Source: Paraescarpia echinospica
Lineage: Eukaryota > Annelida > Polychaeta > Sabellida > Siboglinidae
Direction: 5' to 3'
Assembly (NCBI GenBank): GCA_020002185.1
Contig: CM034534.1
Span: forward strand, 38,855,168-38,919,167
DNA: 64,000 nucleotides
In this document: positions 46,970-57,910 of the stretch, one piece after another
Position numbering within the stretch: the stretch's first letter is position 1
Layout of the letters: each line of letters begins with the position of its first letter
Notes under the pieces: generated by a model
What the model saw: the letters and a program-made list of their open reading frames with translations, nothing else
What the model was told of the DNA's origin: nothing
Database searches by the model: none
Made by a program: the position numbers and the translations under genes

Positions 46970-47690
46970 GGATAAATAAAATTTAGAAACATCGTTATAT
47001 AATGACCATATTTTCATTTTTGTGGCGAATAAATAATTACTACAAAATAAAAATTATTTACAAACAGTGCATCATAGTATACTAAATGATTTGGTTTATA
47101 TTACTTCATGAAAACATAAACAAAAAAGTGTAAAGAAAATCAATAGTTTGCATGCTGTCAGGATGAACCGGCTTCGCCCGATTGTAAAATAAATGACAAG
47201 TAACCAACGTGCCTACCCACTGAGCTAGCGGGACCAACGAAAACTCTCTAACTTATTTAAGTTGTTATGGTAAATTGTACAACTCCTTCATATATTGATA
47301 TTCTAGTGATATTATGAGATTATACACGTTACTTTATGTAGCTGGATACAATATATGTTTGCTATGTATGTTTATTGGTGTAGATTATATCCCGTTGGTT
47401 GCATTCGATATAATTATTCTGAAAACGAGCCCAAGCTCGGCGAAACCTAGTCGACTTGTAGGCCTATTCGCATACGTTGTTTTGAATAAAATTGGATTCA
47501 TGTGGAACCGTAAGATAACTGCTTGTTCGTCTATGATGACTAGTGTTTGTATTACGTCGGAAAATTGCACAATAACTCATTCTGACGCTCGTTTCGACCC
47601 AAAAGCTATACTTGTAAACATGCTCTGAATGCATGGAAAGGGTCGGCCTGATGCGAGTTTGAGTCATAAGTGACGTCACATCTCGGCATC
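46970..47690. repeat. Right arm of the foldback element
   Basis: Inverse copy of the left arm, ending near GTGACGTCACATCTCGG. Confidence 0.9.
47146..47236 (-). other. tRNA-like segment in the right arm
   Basis: On the minus strand GCTAGCTCAGTGGGTAGGC and GGTTCATCCTG stand at the mirrored position. This part differs from the left copy more than the surrounding arm sequence does. Confidence 0.5.
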
Positions 47691-47867
47691 CCGAAAAGCG
47701 CGTCAAAAATATGTATATTCGAAAATGTCCGGATGTACAGCATAAAATGTGGAATTTCTAATTCATTGAATTTTTTTGATTTTTTTTGCTTGGTGGACGT
47801 GGAAAAAGAAAAAAGCAGGATGTAATATAACATAAATTCAAGCAATAGATGTTTTTATTCCCTTTAA

Positions 47868-48390
47868 CGTTGGCAAAACGAAAGAACTTGTGATCGACAA
47901 CAGGAAAGTCTCTGATGTTTTTGCTCCTGCCAATATTAGTAAAGAACCTGTTGAAGTTGTGTCCAATTTTAAATATCTTGGCACTTTTCATGACAACAAG
48001 CTATCTTTCACTGATAACACTGATCACATTGTAAAAAAGGCAAACAAGCGCCTCTACCTTCTAAGGAAATTGAGATCTTTTGATGTGAGCCAAGAAATCT
48101 TGGAAATGGTGTATAGGAGTTTAATAGAGACTGTTCTGACCTTCAATGGTGTTGTATGGTTTGGTAATCTGAACATGAAAGACAAAGGTAGGCTGTCACG
48201 CATTGTCAAAGTTGCAGGAAAAATTATTGGGTCAGGTCAGTACTCGCTGGAAGACTTGTACAATGGCGCTGTCAGAAGGAAAGCTACTACTATTGTTTGC
48301 GACCCCACCCATCCTCTTTTTGGTCAGTTCCAGCAGCTTCCGTCGGGCCGACGATTTTATACCAACTGCAGTGTCCATTCTCAACTGTAA
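47868..48390 (+). pseudogene. CR1-group reverse transcriptase, part 2
   Basis: The frame continues as NVGKTKELVIDNRKVSDVF, then VVSNFKYLGTFHDNKLSFTD, HIVKKANKRLYLLRKLRSFD, and VYRSLIETVLTFNGVVWFGN, ending in HPLFGQFQQLPSGRRF near 48355. This is the standard C-terminal half of CR1-group LINE proteins common in fish and invertebrates. It is open for 166 codons, so decay is mild compared with the other LINEs here. The last residues are frame-shifted before the stop at 48388. Confidence 0.9.
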
Positions 48391-49067
48391 GTGAATGTAT
48401 TCTGTAGCAGTATTTTGATTGCATTTAGTTTGTTATGTCATTATATTGTGCTGTTTGTGCCTTAGTGTCCTGCAGTGTATATTTCGTGGTTCCACAGTTT
48501 TGTTTTTGTTTTTAACTTGTACTGCCGGCGCCAGATGTCTAGTCATGGTAACGCCATTCTTTTTTTATTTGGATTATTATTTAACTTAAGGACTGAATGC
48601 TCACGATAAAAGAGTGCGTGTGTAAATGAATCTTAGCAATTTTAGGCATGACTATGACTTCATAATAATATATTGCAATATATATGTGTTTAATTGAATA
48701 ATTACAATCTGTGATAGTATGCTTACCATTTTATAATGTTTACCATTTTATAATGTATTTACTCTGACCCCATGTATTAGCCTAATTGTTTATAGTACTA
48801 TTTGTATGCTAGACATTCTCCTCCTGTGGTTTACTTGTGGTTTACTTGTTTACCTGTTTACTTATTTACTTATTTATTGTGGTTTACTTATCTGTATGCA
48901 TATGATCTATCACTATATCCTATTGTGCATGTGATATGAATATTATGTGATAACCTCGCTCGCTCGCACTTAGTACTTATCTTAACCTTGTATACATATA
49001 TATGTAAGATTTTATATGAATAAGCCTAAAGGAATTTTTCTGTAACCCAACATACAATAAAGTTATT

Positions 49068-49087
49068 GTATTGTATTGTATTGTATT

Positions 49088-49140
<53 letters not shown>
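49068..49140. repeat. (TTGTA)n tail followed by (GTA)n
   Basis: Five TTGTA units, the LINE's 3' tail, lead into about 16 GTA units. Confidence 0.9.
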
Positions 49141-49794
49141 TTTGTTAGTACTACCGCACTGTTATATCTGGTGACACAAATTGCACCTCATCATTTTTAT
49201 ATGTGTACACTCTAGTCAAACAACACAAATAATGACTACTGCACCATATGCAGTCATAGGAAGGTTTGCAGGATAGCGATCTCTCATGTCTTAGTACCGG
49301 CCTCCCTGGATCATCAAGACCATGTAAAATGTGTACAAACTGTCATTTAACTTTGTGTGTACGTATGATGATTTACACAAATAAACTTTACCTTTCTTCA
49401 CTTCAGTTCTTCTGTACAGACCTCCTGGGGACGACAATAAACACATCCACCATTAAGCAGAACCCGTTGTTAAATACAAACAGCTTTTTAAAAACTATGC
49501 CACCATCCCATCAACGACACAATTTCCCTGACCCACTGGCGACATTGTCCCGGTGGCGCGTCCCGGTGTTGACAGTGTTCAGTGTACCAGTTTCTACTTT
49601 CTAGTTTTTTCCAGCGCTAGGCAACGTTCTATTAACTGACTAGCCTGTATTATTGTGGTTTGTAATGGCCTTATGAGGTCTCATTCAAATAGCCAGCCCT
49701 TTTCAGAACATTATCACCAAACTGACCTTTATATGCTGGCACTGAGGGTGATCACTGCCAGGGTGCTTGTCGTCCTCGGTGGTTCTTTTACGTC

Positions 49795-49975
49795 CCAAAC
49801 TGAGACGGGACCGACATTAACATGATCTCCAAGTCATGTTACACAGTCCCCGATGTTGAGAGCCAGGTTTTTACACCAAATATCATGCCTGCCCGGTCCG
49901 GGGTTCGAACTGAGAGCGCTGCCATGCCAGGCGGATGTGCTAACCACTACAGTATCCGCTCTCGTTATACATCAC
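49795..49975 (-). mobile_element. tRNA-derived SINE, left-arm copy
   Basis: On the minus strand TAGTGGTTAGCACATCCG is an A-box-like segment and GTTCGAACCCCGGAC a B-box-like one. A shared unit with 'gatatttggtgtaaaa' and 'ggctctcaacatcggggac' follows. The mirrored copy is at 56190-56335, so the SINE was present before the arms were duplicated. Confidence 0.7.
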
Positions 49976-50419
49976 AGTTTAGGAGAAAAATCTATTTTAA
50001 AGAGCAAAATCGGGCCCATTAGCTGACTGGAATGTTAGTGAAACGGGCCCTTGGTAGTTTTCTTGGAATAGGTTGCGGAAGCGACTCGTGCACCGTCCTA
50101 ATTGAGGCCAGTTCGGTTTATTGGTTTGCCCAAGCTGCACCCCGCCTCGCGCGACACCCGCGCGCTTGATATATCGGACCCGCTCGAAGCCGCCTTATCT
50201 CGTCTATTCCGGTCAACTCAGACCTATTAGTTTTCCATACGCTGCAACTAATGTCTTTTTCGCTATTTTTCAGAAGGTCATGTCGATGCATCCTTGCGTC
50301 AGCGTTGGCAGAATAATTTATTAGTTAAAATATATTGAATTTTTATTTTGTTTGTTCGCATTCCATGTATCAAAAACAATTCAACACCGAATTGGTTCGG
50401 GTTCTTGTTAGAGACGAAT

Positions 50420-50610
50420 GTTACAACCCATTTTGTAATAATCGACCCATTTTGTCAAAACAGGCCCATTTTGTTATAAAAACAGACCCATTTTGTAATA
50501 AACCGATGTAATAATGTAATAACATTATGTAATAACATTGAGGCCCAATTTGTAATAATTTCAGGTGTGCACATTTTGTAAAAAAAACATGCAGGTCCAT
50601 TTTGTAATAA
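50420..50610. repeat. 'cccattttgtaataa' short repeat array, left
   Basis: About nine copies of a 15-20-bp unit with variable spacing. Mirrored at 55555-55755. Confidence 0.85.
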
Positions 50611-50689
50611 CGATGACTGACCATCAACTAATGTCAAAAAAGACTTGAACGTATTGACTACAACACGTACATCCTACATACGCGCTCAC

Positions 50690-50742
50690 ACGCACGCTCA
50701 CACACACACGCGCGCGCGCACGGGCGTACACGCGCACACACA
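50690..50742. repeat. (CA/CG)n microsatellite
   Basis: Alternating CACG and CGCG tract, mirrored by the GT tract of the right arm. Confidence 0.85.
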
Positions 50743-50859
50743 ATATGGAGATGATGACGAAGATGTAGAAGGATATAGGCGAGCAGTAGAACCACCTATT
50801 GGACCGATTTAAATGCCCCTCCTACATACACCTATACGTTTTATCATTTGAAAACCCTA

Positions 50860-51560
50860 CATCTCCCCGTCCCAAAAAGGGCTGTTGTAGAGCTGCCAAC
50901 TGGTGCAGTAAGCGTGAATCCAAGGTCAAACAAGGTCACCGTCAAATGATGAATTTTCGAAAGTATGCGCTTCCGCAACATTACAATGGTCGCGTATCTA
51001 CTTTACTTAATTACAAGATGGCCATGTCATATATTTTTGGAAAACTTATTGTTTCCCCGTCAAATCACGGTATGACATGGAGATGTTACCTAATATGGTA
51101 CGAGTGGAACGAAGGTCAAACAAGGTCACCGTGAAATTATAAATATTCGATTTGTTTGCAATACAGCGAAAGTCATACGTCATATAATATAAATGATTGC
51201 GTTTATCTACGTTACCTATCAATTCATGGCACCGTCTTATTCCGTTGGAAATCCAACTGTCTCCCAATAAATATGGGGTACGACGGGGAGCTATCAAGTG
51301 GTGCAGTAGGTGTGGAGTGAAGGTTAAACAAGGTCACGAATGTTCAAAACTACTCCACTCCGTAGAAGTTCTACACTTACAATGGTTGCGTAGCTACTTT
51401 GTCTACATACACTAGGCCATGTTACATACCATTTTAAAGTATTTTGTATATCCGTCAAAATGAGGTATGTCATGGAGTTGTAAATTGGTGCTCTAACTGT
51501 GGAGTGAAGGTTAACAAGGTCAACATAAAAAGATGAATTTTCGAAATTATGCCTTTGTGC
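50860..51560. repeat. About 190-bp tandem array, 4 units, left arm
   Basis: Units share 'ggtcaaacaaggtcaccgt', a following 'gatgaattttcgaaa' and 'acaatggtcgcgtatctac'. Mirrored at 53865-54490 by three units. Confidence 0.8.
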
Positions 51561-52239
51561 ATTTAGTAGGTTAGCCAAGATGTGATGTTTTACTTTTAAC
51601 TGCATTTTTGTTAATAGCAGGTGCTCATGCTAAATCCACCACACAAGGAATAAGAAAATAGGTGTCAAAATAGTTTTAGTAATTAATTGACATCTTCTTG
51701 AACACACCGTTGCATAAAACCAAATATTTTACGATTTGTACATGTATTGTCTGTGTTATCAGGTGTTGAACTTTGAATTTACTCATAAATATGTGGGATA
51801 ATGTAACATAAAAACGTGATCTTCTCAAATGTGTTTATCGCGTACACCAAAGTTGTTTACACACACAATTATTTTTTGTAAGCTTGTTTGCATATATTTA
51901 TTTTGATATAATACGCATATTATTTATTACTACATATGTATTTGGTCATTAACATGACATGAAAGTCAAAGAACTTGCCCAAAATGTAGTTAGGATTTTG
52001 AAGAAGAGAGGTCGCAATCGCAGATTAGAACTCTACTCGCAACACAGTCGACCGACTGTCAGATGTTTTGAGGAACGAGACAATTCAATATCTCAAGGAG
52101 GAATCCAAATATCAGGATCGGATTGACATACGTGGATACTATGGACATCATCAGAACCTTTCGCTACAATTATACATTGGCTAACCATCTATGACCATAT
52201 AAGCTATGCCTTCCCGATGAAGAACAGCCTCTCTGACAG

Positions 52240-52410
52240 ATGTCAAACACTCCGAGAAGACAGCACCAGAGGCTCGTGCAGTATTCATTAAAGGATACGT
52301 TGTTATGAAGGAAACCAAATGGTGCTTCAACAAAATGCCTCCTGAACAGGCAACTGAGCCAGTTACTAGCACATGCAGGGTGCATAATGGCAAAGAAAAC
52401 GATCGAGCCA
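52240..52410 (+). pseudogene. Partial copy of the element gene's N-terminal domain
   Basis: The plus strand reads KTAPEARAVFIKGYVVMKET, KWCFNKMPPEQATEPV and then HNGKE. This matches the minus-strand domain at 53640-53830 (AVFIKGNFVLNKPKRPFNQI, PADQSTEL, HNGIIG). It lies in the left arm, so both arms carry the gene's beginning but only the right copy continues into the centre. It ends in stops after about 55 codons. Confidence 0.7.
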
Positions 52411-52577
52411 GTTCGCCGAACCGCTCTGTATTTTAAGTGGCACCCACAGACATCTACAATAGGGGATAGCCGCGTTCGTATAGGCATTCTGATCCCTTCT
52501 TCCTCGTATCTGTGTCGATATGAGATGATATAGCTATATATTCACAATCTGCCTGTAACCAAATCTTTGCGCGATGA

Positions 52578-53830
52578 TTACTGTGTGCAATATGACGTTG
52601 TAGGGTGGAGGGTGGGATAGCACCGTCCTGACAGGATCGACTGTTTGCTACTCACGAGCGAGTGCCATAAAATAGGTGACACACAACATATACAGCCCGT
52701 GCCAGTTCCCCATCGTGACCAGTTCCCCATCGTGACCAGTTCCCCATCGTGACCAGTTCCCTTGACAAGGAGCTGGTTGGGTCCGGAAATTTTGCAAGCC
52801 CGAAGTATTGACATGACCACAAAAAGTTGGTGTTGAATTCCTGTTAGTGCGTGGAAACTGAGCAGATTATCATTTGCAGGTTGTGTAAGTCTCGGATTGT
52901 TGTCCATGTGTGTACGTACCAAGCCGTACCAAGAAACTGGGCAGCAATACCTTTGGTGTTGAGTTCTTGTCACCTCCAAATGTAGCCAGCGGGACTGGGG
53001 ATAGCTAAAGCTTCAAGGTATTTACCATTTCCACTATTCGTCCAATAGTGACACCGTTGACCTAGATTGCTTTAACAGCTTTCTTTCAACTTTGGTAGTG
53101 TTTTTATTGTAGTTGCAAAGGTGTGTGAATGTTGCTTCCTCGGTGCATCATGAAACCATGTAGTATCTTCAACCAGTTTTTGCTTCACGGTGATAATAAC
53201 CTACTATGTTTCTTGGTCTTTAGCTGTTAGATGAGTTGACTATTGACCACGTCACTTGGAGCCGAGTATTTCGATGTCATAGGTACTAAAGGCATATCGT
53301 TACTCTGTGGGTCAATCCGGTTTCTGCTGCAGGCTCCTGTATGGAGTCAGCAACGATGTTGCTGACATACACACGCTTGACAGGCCACCAGTGTTGCGTT
53401 CGTGACCATCGCTCCCACCTGTAAGCCATTGTTTCCATATTCATCGTCAGTTCCTCTGAACACACCATGAACTGTGTGACAAGCTTCCTTGGGTCATCAG
53501 CGTCACGCTTCCATGCTTCATCCGTGGCGGATACCAGCAGAGCAATTGAACGTAGACTCTTCCTCGTCGTCTTCCATATTGAAGAGGGGGGACCTTGAGT
53601 ACTGTGACATTCGTAATTGTTCTGACCATGTGACGCAACATGTATCCCTGGCTTGATCGTCCCTAGTAAGACCGATGATGCCATTATGCAACTTGTGTAA
53701 TCTATACATCAATTCAGTTGACTGATCAGCTGGAATTTGGTTGAAGGGCCTTTTGGGTTTGTTCAAAACAAAGTTTCCTTTAATGAATACTGCATGAACA
53801 TCTGCTGCTGTCTTCTAGGGATGTTTCACA
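52578..53830 (-). pseudogene. Uncharacterised invertebrate protein family, decayed
   Basis: On the minus strand the N-terminal block (53820-53600) reads AVFIKGNFVLNKPKRPFNQI followed by DQSTEL and GIIGLTRDDQARD. I remember similar blocks (FVVNK..R.FS.IPLDQAHEQ...GLT) from uncharacterised proteins of aquatic invertebrates. Then a frameshift leads to EAWKRDADDPRKLVTQFMV (about 53475-53515). Further down, NLLSFHALTG (about 52860) and, in another frame, STPTFCGHVNTSGL fit the LLxFHALTGCDTTSxFxGxGK block of the same kind of protein. The order agrees with one multidomain protein. Function is unknown, and the gene is broken by several frameshifts. Confidence 0.55.
52702..52761. repeat. 17-bp tandem repeat, about 3.5 copies
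   Basis: 'ccagttccccatcgtga' is repeated exactly, inside the decayed gene. It adds an out-of-phase length to the reading frame. Confidence 0.95.
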
Positions 53831-53864
53831 TCTGCCAGAGAGACTGGCAGATGCGTATCGTCGC

Positions 53865-54490
53865 CTAGTGTATATAGTTAGAATAGCTACGCAACCATTG
53901 TACGTGTAAACTGATAGCTCCCCGTCGTATCCCGTACTTACGGTGAGACAGTCGGCTTTCCAACGGTATACGACATTGCCATGAATAGATAAGTAAAGTG
54001 TATATGCGCAACCATTTATAGTGTATGACGTTTGCGGGATGACACAATTTCGAACATTTATTAGTTGGCGGTGACTCTGTGTGATCGTATATGATACGTA
54101 CATATATATGAAGTAGTTGCAGGGTCATTGTAACAATATTACTTTCGCAGTATTGCAAAAAAATCGACTGCTAATCATTTCACGGTGACTTTGTTTGACC
54201 TTAGCTTCACTCGTACCATGTCAGGTAACACCTCCGTGTCGTACAGTAATTTGATGGGGAGACAATACGCTATCCAAAAATATATTACTTGGCCAGCTTG
54301 TAATAACATAAAGTAGATATGCGACCATTGTAATGTCAAGACCATTGCAGAAGCGCACAATTTCGAAAAAAAACATAATTTGACGGTGACCTTGTTTCAC
54401 CTTGAATTCACACTTACTGCACCACTTGGCAGCTCTACGACAGGCCTCGTTGGGACGAGGAGATATAGAGCTATATAACATTTGGGTGAG
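53865..54490. repeat. About 190-bp tandem array, 3 units, right arm
   Basis: Inverse copies of the units at 50860-51560. They contain 'acggtgaccttgtttcacct' and 'atgcgaccattgtaatg'-type segments. Confidence 0.8.
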
Positions 54491-54524
54491 AGTGAGTAGA
54501 GGGCATTTAAATTCGTTAATAAAG

Positions 54525-55345
54525 TTAATATCATTGTTATTATTATTATTAATGTTATTGTTATTAAAGCTAACGTTATTTTGTATTATTATTGTTATTA
54601 TTATTATTCATTATTATTATTAGTAATAGTAGTATTATTACTATTATTATTATCATTACTATTACTTGTTATTATTAGTATTGCTATTGGTATTATTGTT
54701 ATTATTATTGTTATTGTCATTATTATTATTATTATCCTCATCCCCATCGTCATATTCATCATTTTCTTCTCCCACATCACCTACATTCGCAGCATGTTGG
54801 TTTTCGTCATCGCCATCTTCGTTATCATAATCGTCATCGGCGTTTACATCTTCGTTGTCATTCTACACACAATAGTAATCTTCATCATCACCATCGTCTT
54901 CGTCTTCGTTATTATGTGCATCATCATTATCTCCTTCCTCATAATGTTGTCTACACATTTGTAATAATCTTCACCACCATCTTCAACGTCACCATAATCA
55001 TCATGTTAACCTTCATGTTCATCAACATTGTTTAGCATCACCTACATCAAAATCTGCATATTCATCGTCATCATCACCTTCGTCATCGACGTTTTATTCG
55101 TCTTCATAATCTTCATATTCATATGCATCACCGTCATTTTCGTCATCATCATATCTTTATCGTCATCTTCTTTATATTCATCTTAATCAACATCTTCATT
55201 TTCACTATAGCAATCCTCTTAACCATAATCATCGTAATCTTCACCATAACCATAATTGTCGTCTTCATCATCATTTATATTATATTCCTCATTATCTTCT
55301 TTTTCTCCGTTATCAAACTGTTCTTCTTAATCTTCGTCAACACCT
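54525..55345. repeat. (ATT)n and (TCATC)n low-complexity block
   Basis: ATT runs grade into irregular TCATCATCTTCGTC-type trinucleotide runs. Open frames here (Ile-rich) are repeat translations. Confidence 0.9.
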
Positions 55346-55349
55346 TCAT

Positions 55350-55352
<3 letters not shown>

Positions 55353-55446
<94 letters not shown>
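55353..55446. repeat. (GT)n microsatellite, about 46 repeats
   Basis: A pure GT run of about 93 bp, ending in GTGCGTGC variants. Confidence 0.95.
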
Positions 55447-55447
<1 letters not shown>

Positions 55448-55554
55448 CGTGCGTGCATGCGTGTGAACGCGTATGTAGGATATATGCGTGTTGTAGTCAA
55501 TATTCCATCCATTCAATCTTTTTTTGACATTAGTTGATAGTCAGTCATTGTTCT

Positions 55555-55755
55555 TACAAAATGTGCACAACTGAAATTATCACAAAATGGGCCTGAACGT
55601 TATTACATAATGTTATTACATTGTTACATCGGTGTATTACAAAATGGGTCTGTTTTTATTACAAAATGGGTCGTTCTTACAAAATGGGCCTGTTTTTATT
55701 ACAAAATGGATCGTTATTACAAAATGGATTACTACAAAATGGGTCGTAACATTCG
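55555..55755. repeat. 'ttacaaaatgggtc' short repeat array, right
   Basis: About nine units, mirrored at 50420-50610. They lie subterminally in the 7.2-kb element. Confidence 0.85.
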
Positions 55756-56189
55756 TCTCTAACAAGAACCCGAACCAATTCAGTGTTGAATTGTTTTTGA
55801 TACATGGAATGCGAACAAAAAAAATTCAATATATTTAAACTAATAAATTATCCTGCCAACGCTGACGCAAGGATGCATCAACATGACCTTCCGAAAAATT
55901 GCGAAACAGACATTAGTTGCAGCGTTTGAAAAATAATAGGTCTGAGTTGACCGGAATAGACGAGATAAAGCGACTTCGAGCGGGGCCGATATATCAAGCG
56001 CGCGGGTGTCGTGTGAGGCGGGGTGTAGCTTGGGCAAACCAATAAACTGGATTGGTCTCAATCAGGACGGTGCACGAGTCGCTTCCGCAACCTATTCCAA
56101 GAAAATTACTAAGGGTCCGTTTCACTAACATTCCAGTCAGCTAATAAGCCCGATTTTGTTCTTTAAATATATTGTTCTCCTTAACAGTG

Positions 56190-56335
56190 ATGTATAGGGA
56201 GCGCGGCTAAAGTAGTGGTTAGCACATCCGCCTGGCATGCCAGCGCTCTCAATTCGAAACCCGGACTGGACAGACACGATATTTGGTGTAAAAATCTGGC
56301 TCTCAACATCGGGGACTGTGTATTCCTCGTGACTC
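56190..56335 (+). mobile_element. tRNA-derived SINE, right-arm copy
   Basis: GTAGTGGTTAGCACATCCGC and TTCGAAACCCGGAC mark A- and B-box-like segments. This is the counterpart of 49795-49975. Confidence 0.7.
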
Positions 56336-56816
56336 GGAGATCACGAAAAAGGCTGGCTAATTGAATGAGACCTCGTAAGACCGTTACATTGTAACCACAA
56401 TAATACAGACTAGTCAGTTAATAGAACGTTGCCTAGCGCTGGAAACAACTAGAAAGTAGAAACTGGTACACTGAACACTAGCAACACCGGGACGAGCCAC
56501 AGGGACAAAAGCTCCTTGTATTTAACAACGGGTTCTGCTTAATGGTGGATTTTCATTATGTGCTCATTGTCGTCCCCAGGAGGTATGCAAAGAATTGTTT
56601 GATATAGCGGATTCCGCTTAAAGCGACTCTAACTGTTCCTCAGTTGTAATATAATGTTCCTAACACTATAGTAAATACGGCGAAGGTATGTTGCCCGCTA
56701 AATTGCGTTTAATTGGCCAAAATACATATTGCTTAGGCATGCGTTCCTACCCGCACCTTTGGTATCATGTGTAACTGATTGAGCGACCTTCCTGCTGGTG
56801 ATTACCGCCCCTGAGG

Positions 56817-56967
56817 CCGGTTTCATGAAGCGTACTTAAAGTTTCGCAGTTACTTAGCGTCACGTGTTTGCGTAAATTCCTATGTTCGCCGATATTAAAA
56901 AATCACGTCATTTACCAAGACAATCATCTTAGCGTTAAGAACGTTCTTAGCCGCTTTATGAAACCGG
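56817..56967. mobile_element. Short MITE, about 150 bp
   Basis: CCGGTTTCATGAAGC at 56817 pairs with GCTTTATGAAACCGG at 56953-56967. Inner parts (TTAAAG..., GCGTTAAGAACGTTCTTAGC) are also partly self-complementary. Such CCGGTTTCAT-ended MITEs are common in marine invertebrates. Confidence 0.75.
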
Positions 56968-56994
56968 GCGGGCGGGCGGGCGGGCGGGCGGGCC
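56965..56994 (+). repeat. (GGGC)n tract with G-quadruplex potential
   Basis: Seven GGGC units in a row give more than four G-triplets with 1-base loops. It starts at the MITE's right end. Confidence 0.85.
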
Positions 56995-57530
56995 TGGATG
57001 TGTCTGCTTGTTTTACGATCTGATTCCTCGGCTGTTTTGTTCTGGAGGCCTAGCGTTATTTAGCAGCTTCTCATCATGTTGAGGAACCTCATCCAAGCGT
57101 CACCAGGCGCACTGCGGAATGCTCTCTGCTTGTAAAGTAGTTACGTCGTCTTCTGCACAAATCACGTAGCCACACATTAGCTCTGCAAATATGTTTACAT
57201 CTCTAATAGATAACGAACAAAATACCAGGCAAGACGAATGTGAATGAACTCACGTCACTTCACAGCAGCAGCGCTCTAAGAAACTTATCTGTTTTTTTTG
57301 CGTGAAAGTCTCATAAATTTCCTTATTTCTAAAGCATCGTTCTTCAGCCGTCTGCGTCGTCACTCCCGCACACTACGTTGTCTCAGTCAGTTACAGTGTA
57401 CAAGTTGGTGCACAAACCATCGTACTAGCATACATTACTTACTACGTTCTTTGTCTATCTACTGGTGTGTCTTATATGTCTCCTTTTTGAGTTCCCCTGT
57501 TGTATTGTCATGTTCTCTGTCTCTTCTCCC

Positions 57531-57725
57531 TTTTCCCTTCTCCCTTGTCCCTTGTCCCTTGTCCCTTGTCCCTTGTCCCTTGTCCCTTGTCCCTTCTCCA
57601 TTGTCCCTTGTCCCTTGTCCCTTGTCCCTTGTCCCTTCTCCTTTCTCCCTTCTCCCTTCTCCCTTCTCCCTTCTCCCTTCTCCCTTCTCCCTTCTCCTTC
57701 TCCCTTCTCTCTTCTCCCTTCTTCC
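57531..57725. repeat. (CCCTTGT/CCCTTCT)n polypyrimidine repeat
   Basis: 7-bp units run for about 195 bp, first CCCTTGT and then CCCTTCT. The complementary strand has regular GGG triplets with 4-base spacers. Open frames on either strand are only repeat translations. Confidence 0.95.
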
Positions 57726-57910
57726 CGTCTCCTCTTTCCTTCTCCTCTTCCTCCATCTCCAATGTCCAATGTTTCATTGTCCACTGTCCAACTTAAACTC
57801 CCCCAATGTCCATTGCAGACTTTCTGTTAAACCAATATTATAATATTTATTTCCCTCTTGTCCGTACCAGTTTGGATCATTATGTTTCCTATTTATATAT
57901 CCTCGTCCCC

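Larger units (their letters stand above)
45960..47863. mobile_element. TTAA-flanked foldback element with long inverted arms
   Basis: TTAA at 45956-45959 and 47864-47867 frames the unit. The terminal repeat is AGGAAATAAAAACA on the left and AGGGAATAAAAACA on the right read inward. The LINE frame passes from HL into NVGKTKELVID across a single TTAA, so the insertion is exact. Within it, arms of about 715-720 bp (46155-46870 and 46970-47690) are reverse complements around a loop of about 100 bp. It has no transposase, so it would depend on one from piggyBac or Kolobok relatives. Confidence 0.9.
45736..49090 (+). mobile_element. CR1-group LINE (Rex1/Babar-like) split by a foldback element
   Basis: The reverse transcriptase is read at 45736-45959 and again from 47868, on either side of a 1.9-kb insertion. 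The 3' untranslated part runs to about 49090 and ends in AATAAAG followed by (TTGTA)n, a short-repeat tail as in CR1-group elements. It is 5'-truncated at the GTA microsatellite. Confidence 0.85.
49403..52430. repeat. Left inverted arm of the 7.2-kb element
   Basis: Mirrors 53630-56604. It has about 640 bp of extra sequence (51560-52200) not seen in the other arm, and lacks the other arm's long TCATC/GT blocks. Confidence 0.75.
49403..56604. mobile_element. 7.2-kb element with very long inverted repeats
   Basis: The outer ends read ACCTCCTGGGGACGACAAT from both sides (49415 and, inverted, 56584), with weaker homology outward to 49403/56604. Mirrored blocks then follow in order: SINE copy, GC-rich block ending GTCAGCGTTGGCAGAATAA, an array of 'ttacaaaatgggtc' units, a CA/TG tract, a tandem array of about 190 bp and a coding segment (52240-52410 versus 53640-53830). 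The unique centre (52430-53630) holds the rest of a decayed gene on the minus strand. No transposase signature or target duplication is recognised. Confidence 0.7.
53630..56604. repeat. Right inverted arm of the 7.2-kb element
   Basis: Mirrors 49403-52430. It contains the start of the decayed gene, the 190-bp array, an expanded low-complexity block (54525-55345), the GT tract, the short repeat array and the SINE. Confidence 0.75.

Noticed and set aside
57298..57843. 181-codon frame rich in PLSLVPC repeats
   Set aside because: It spans the CCCTTGT repeat and is open only because of repeat composition.
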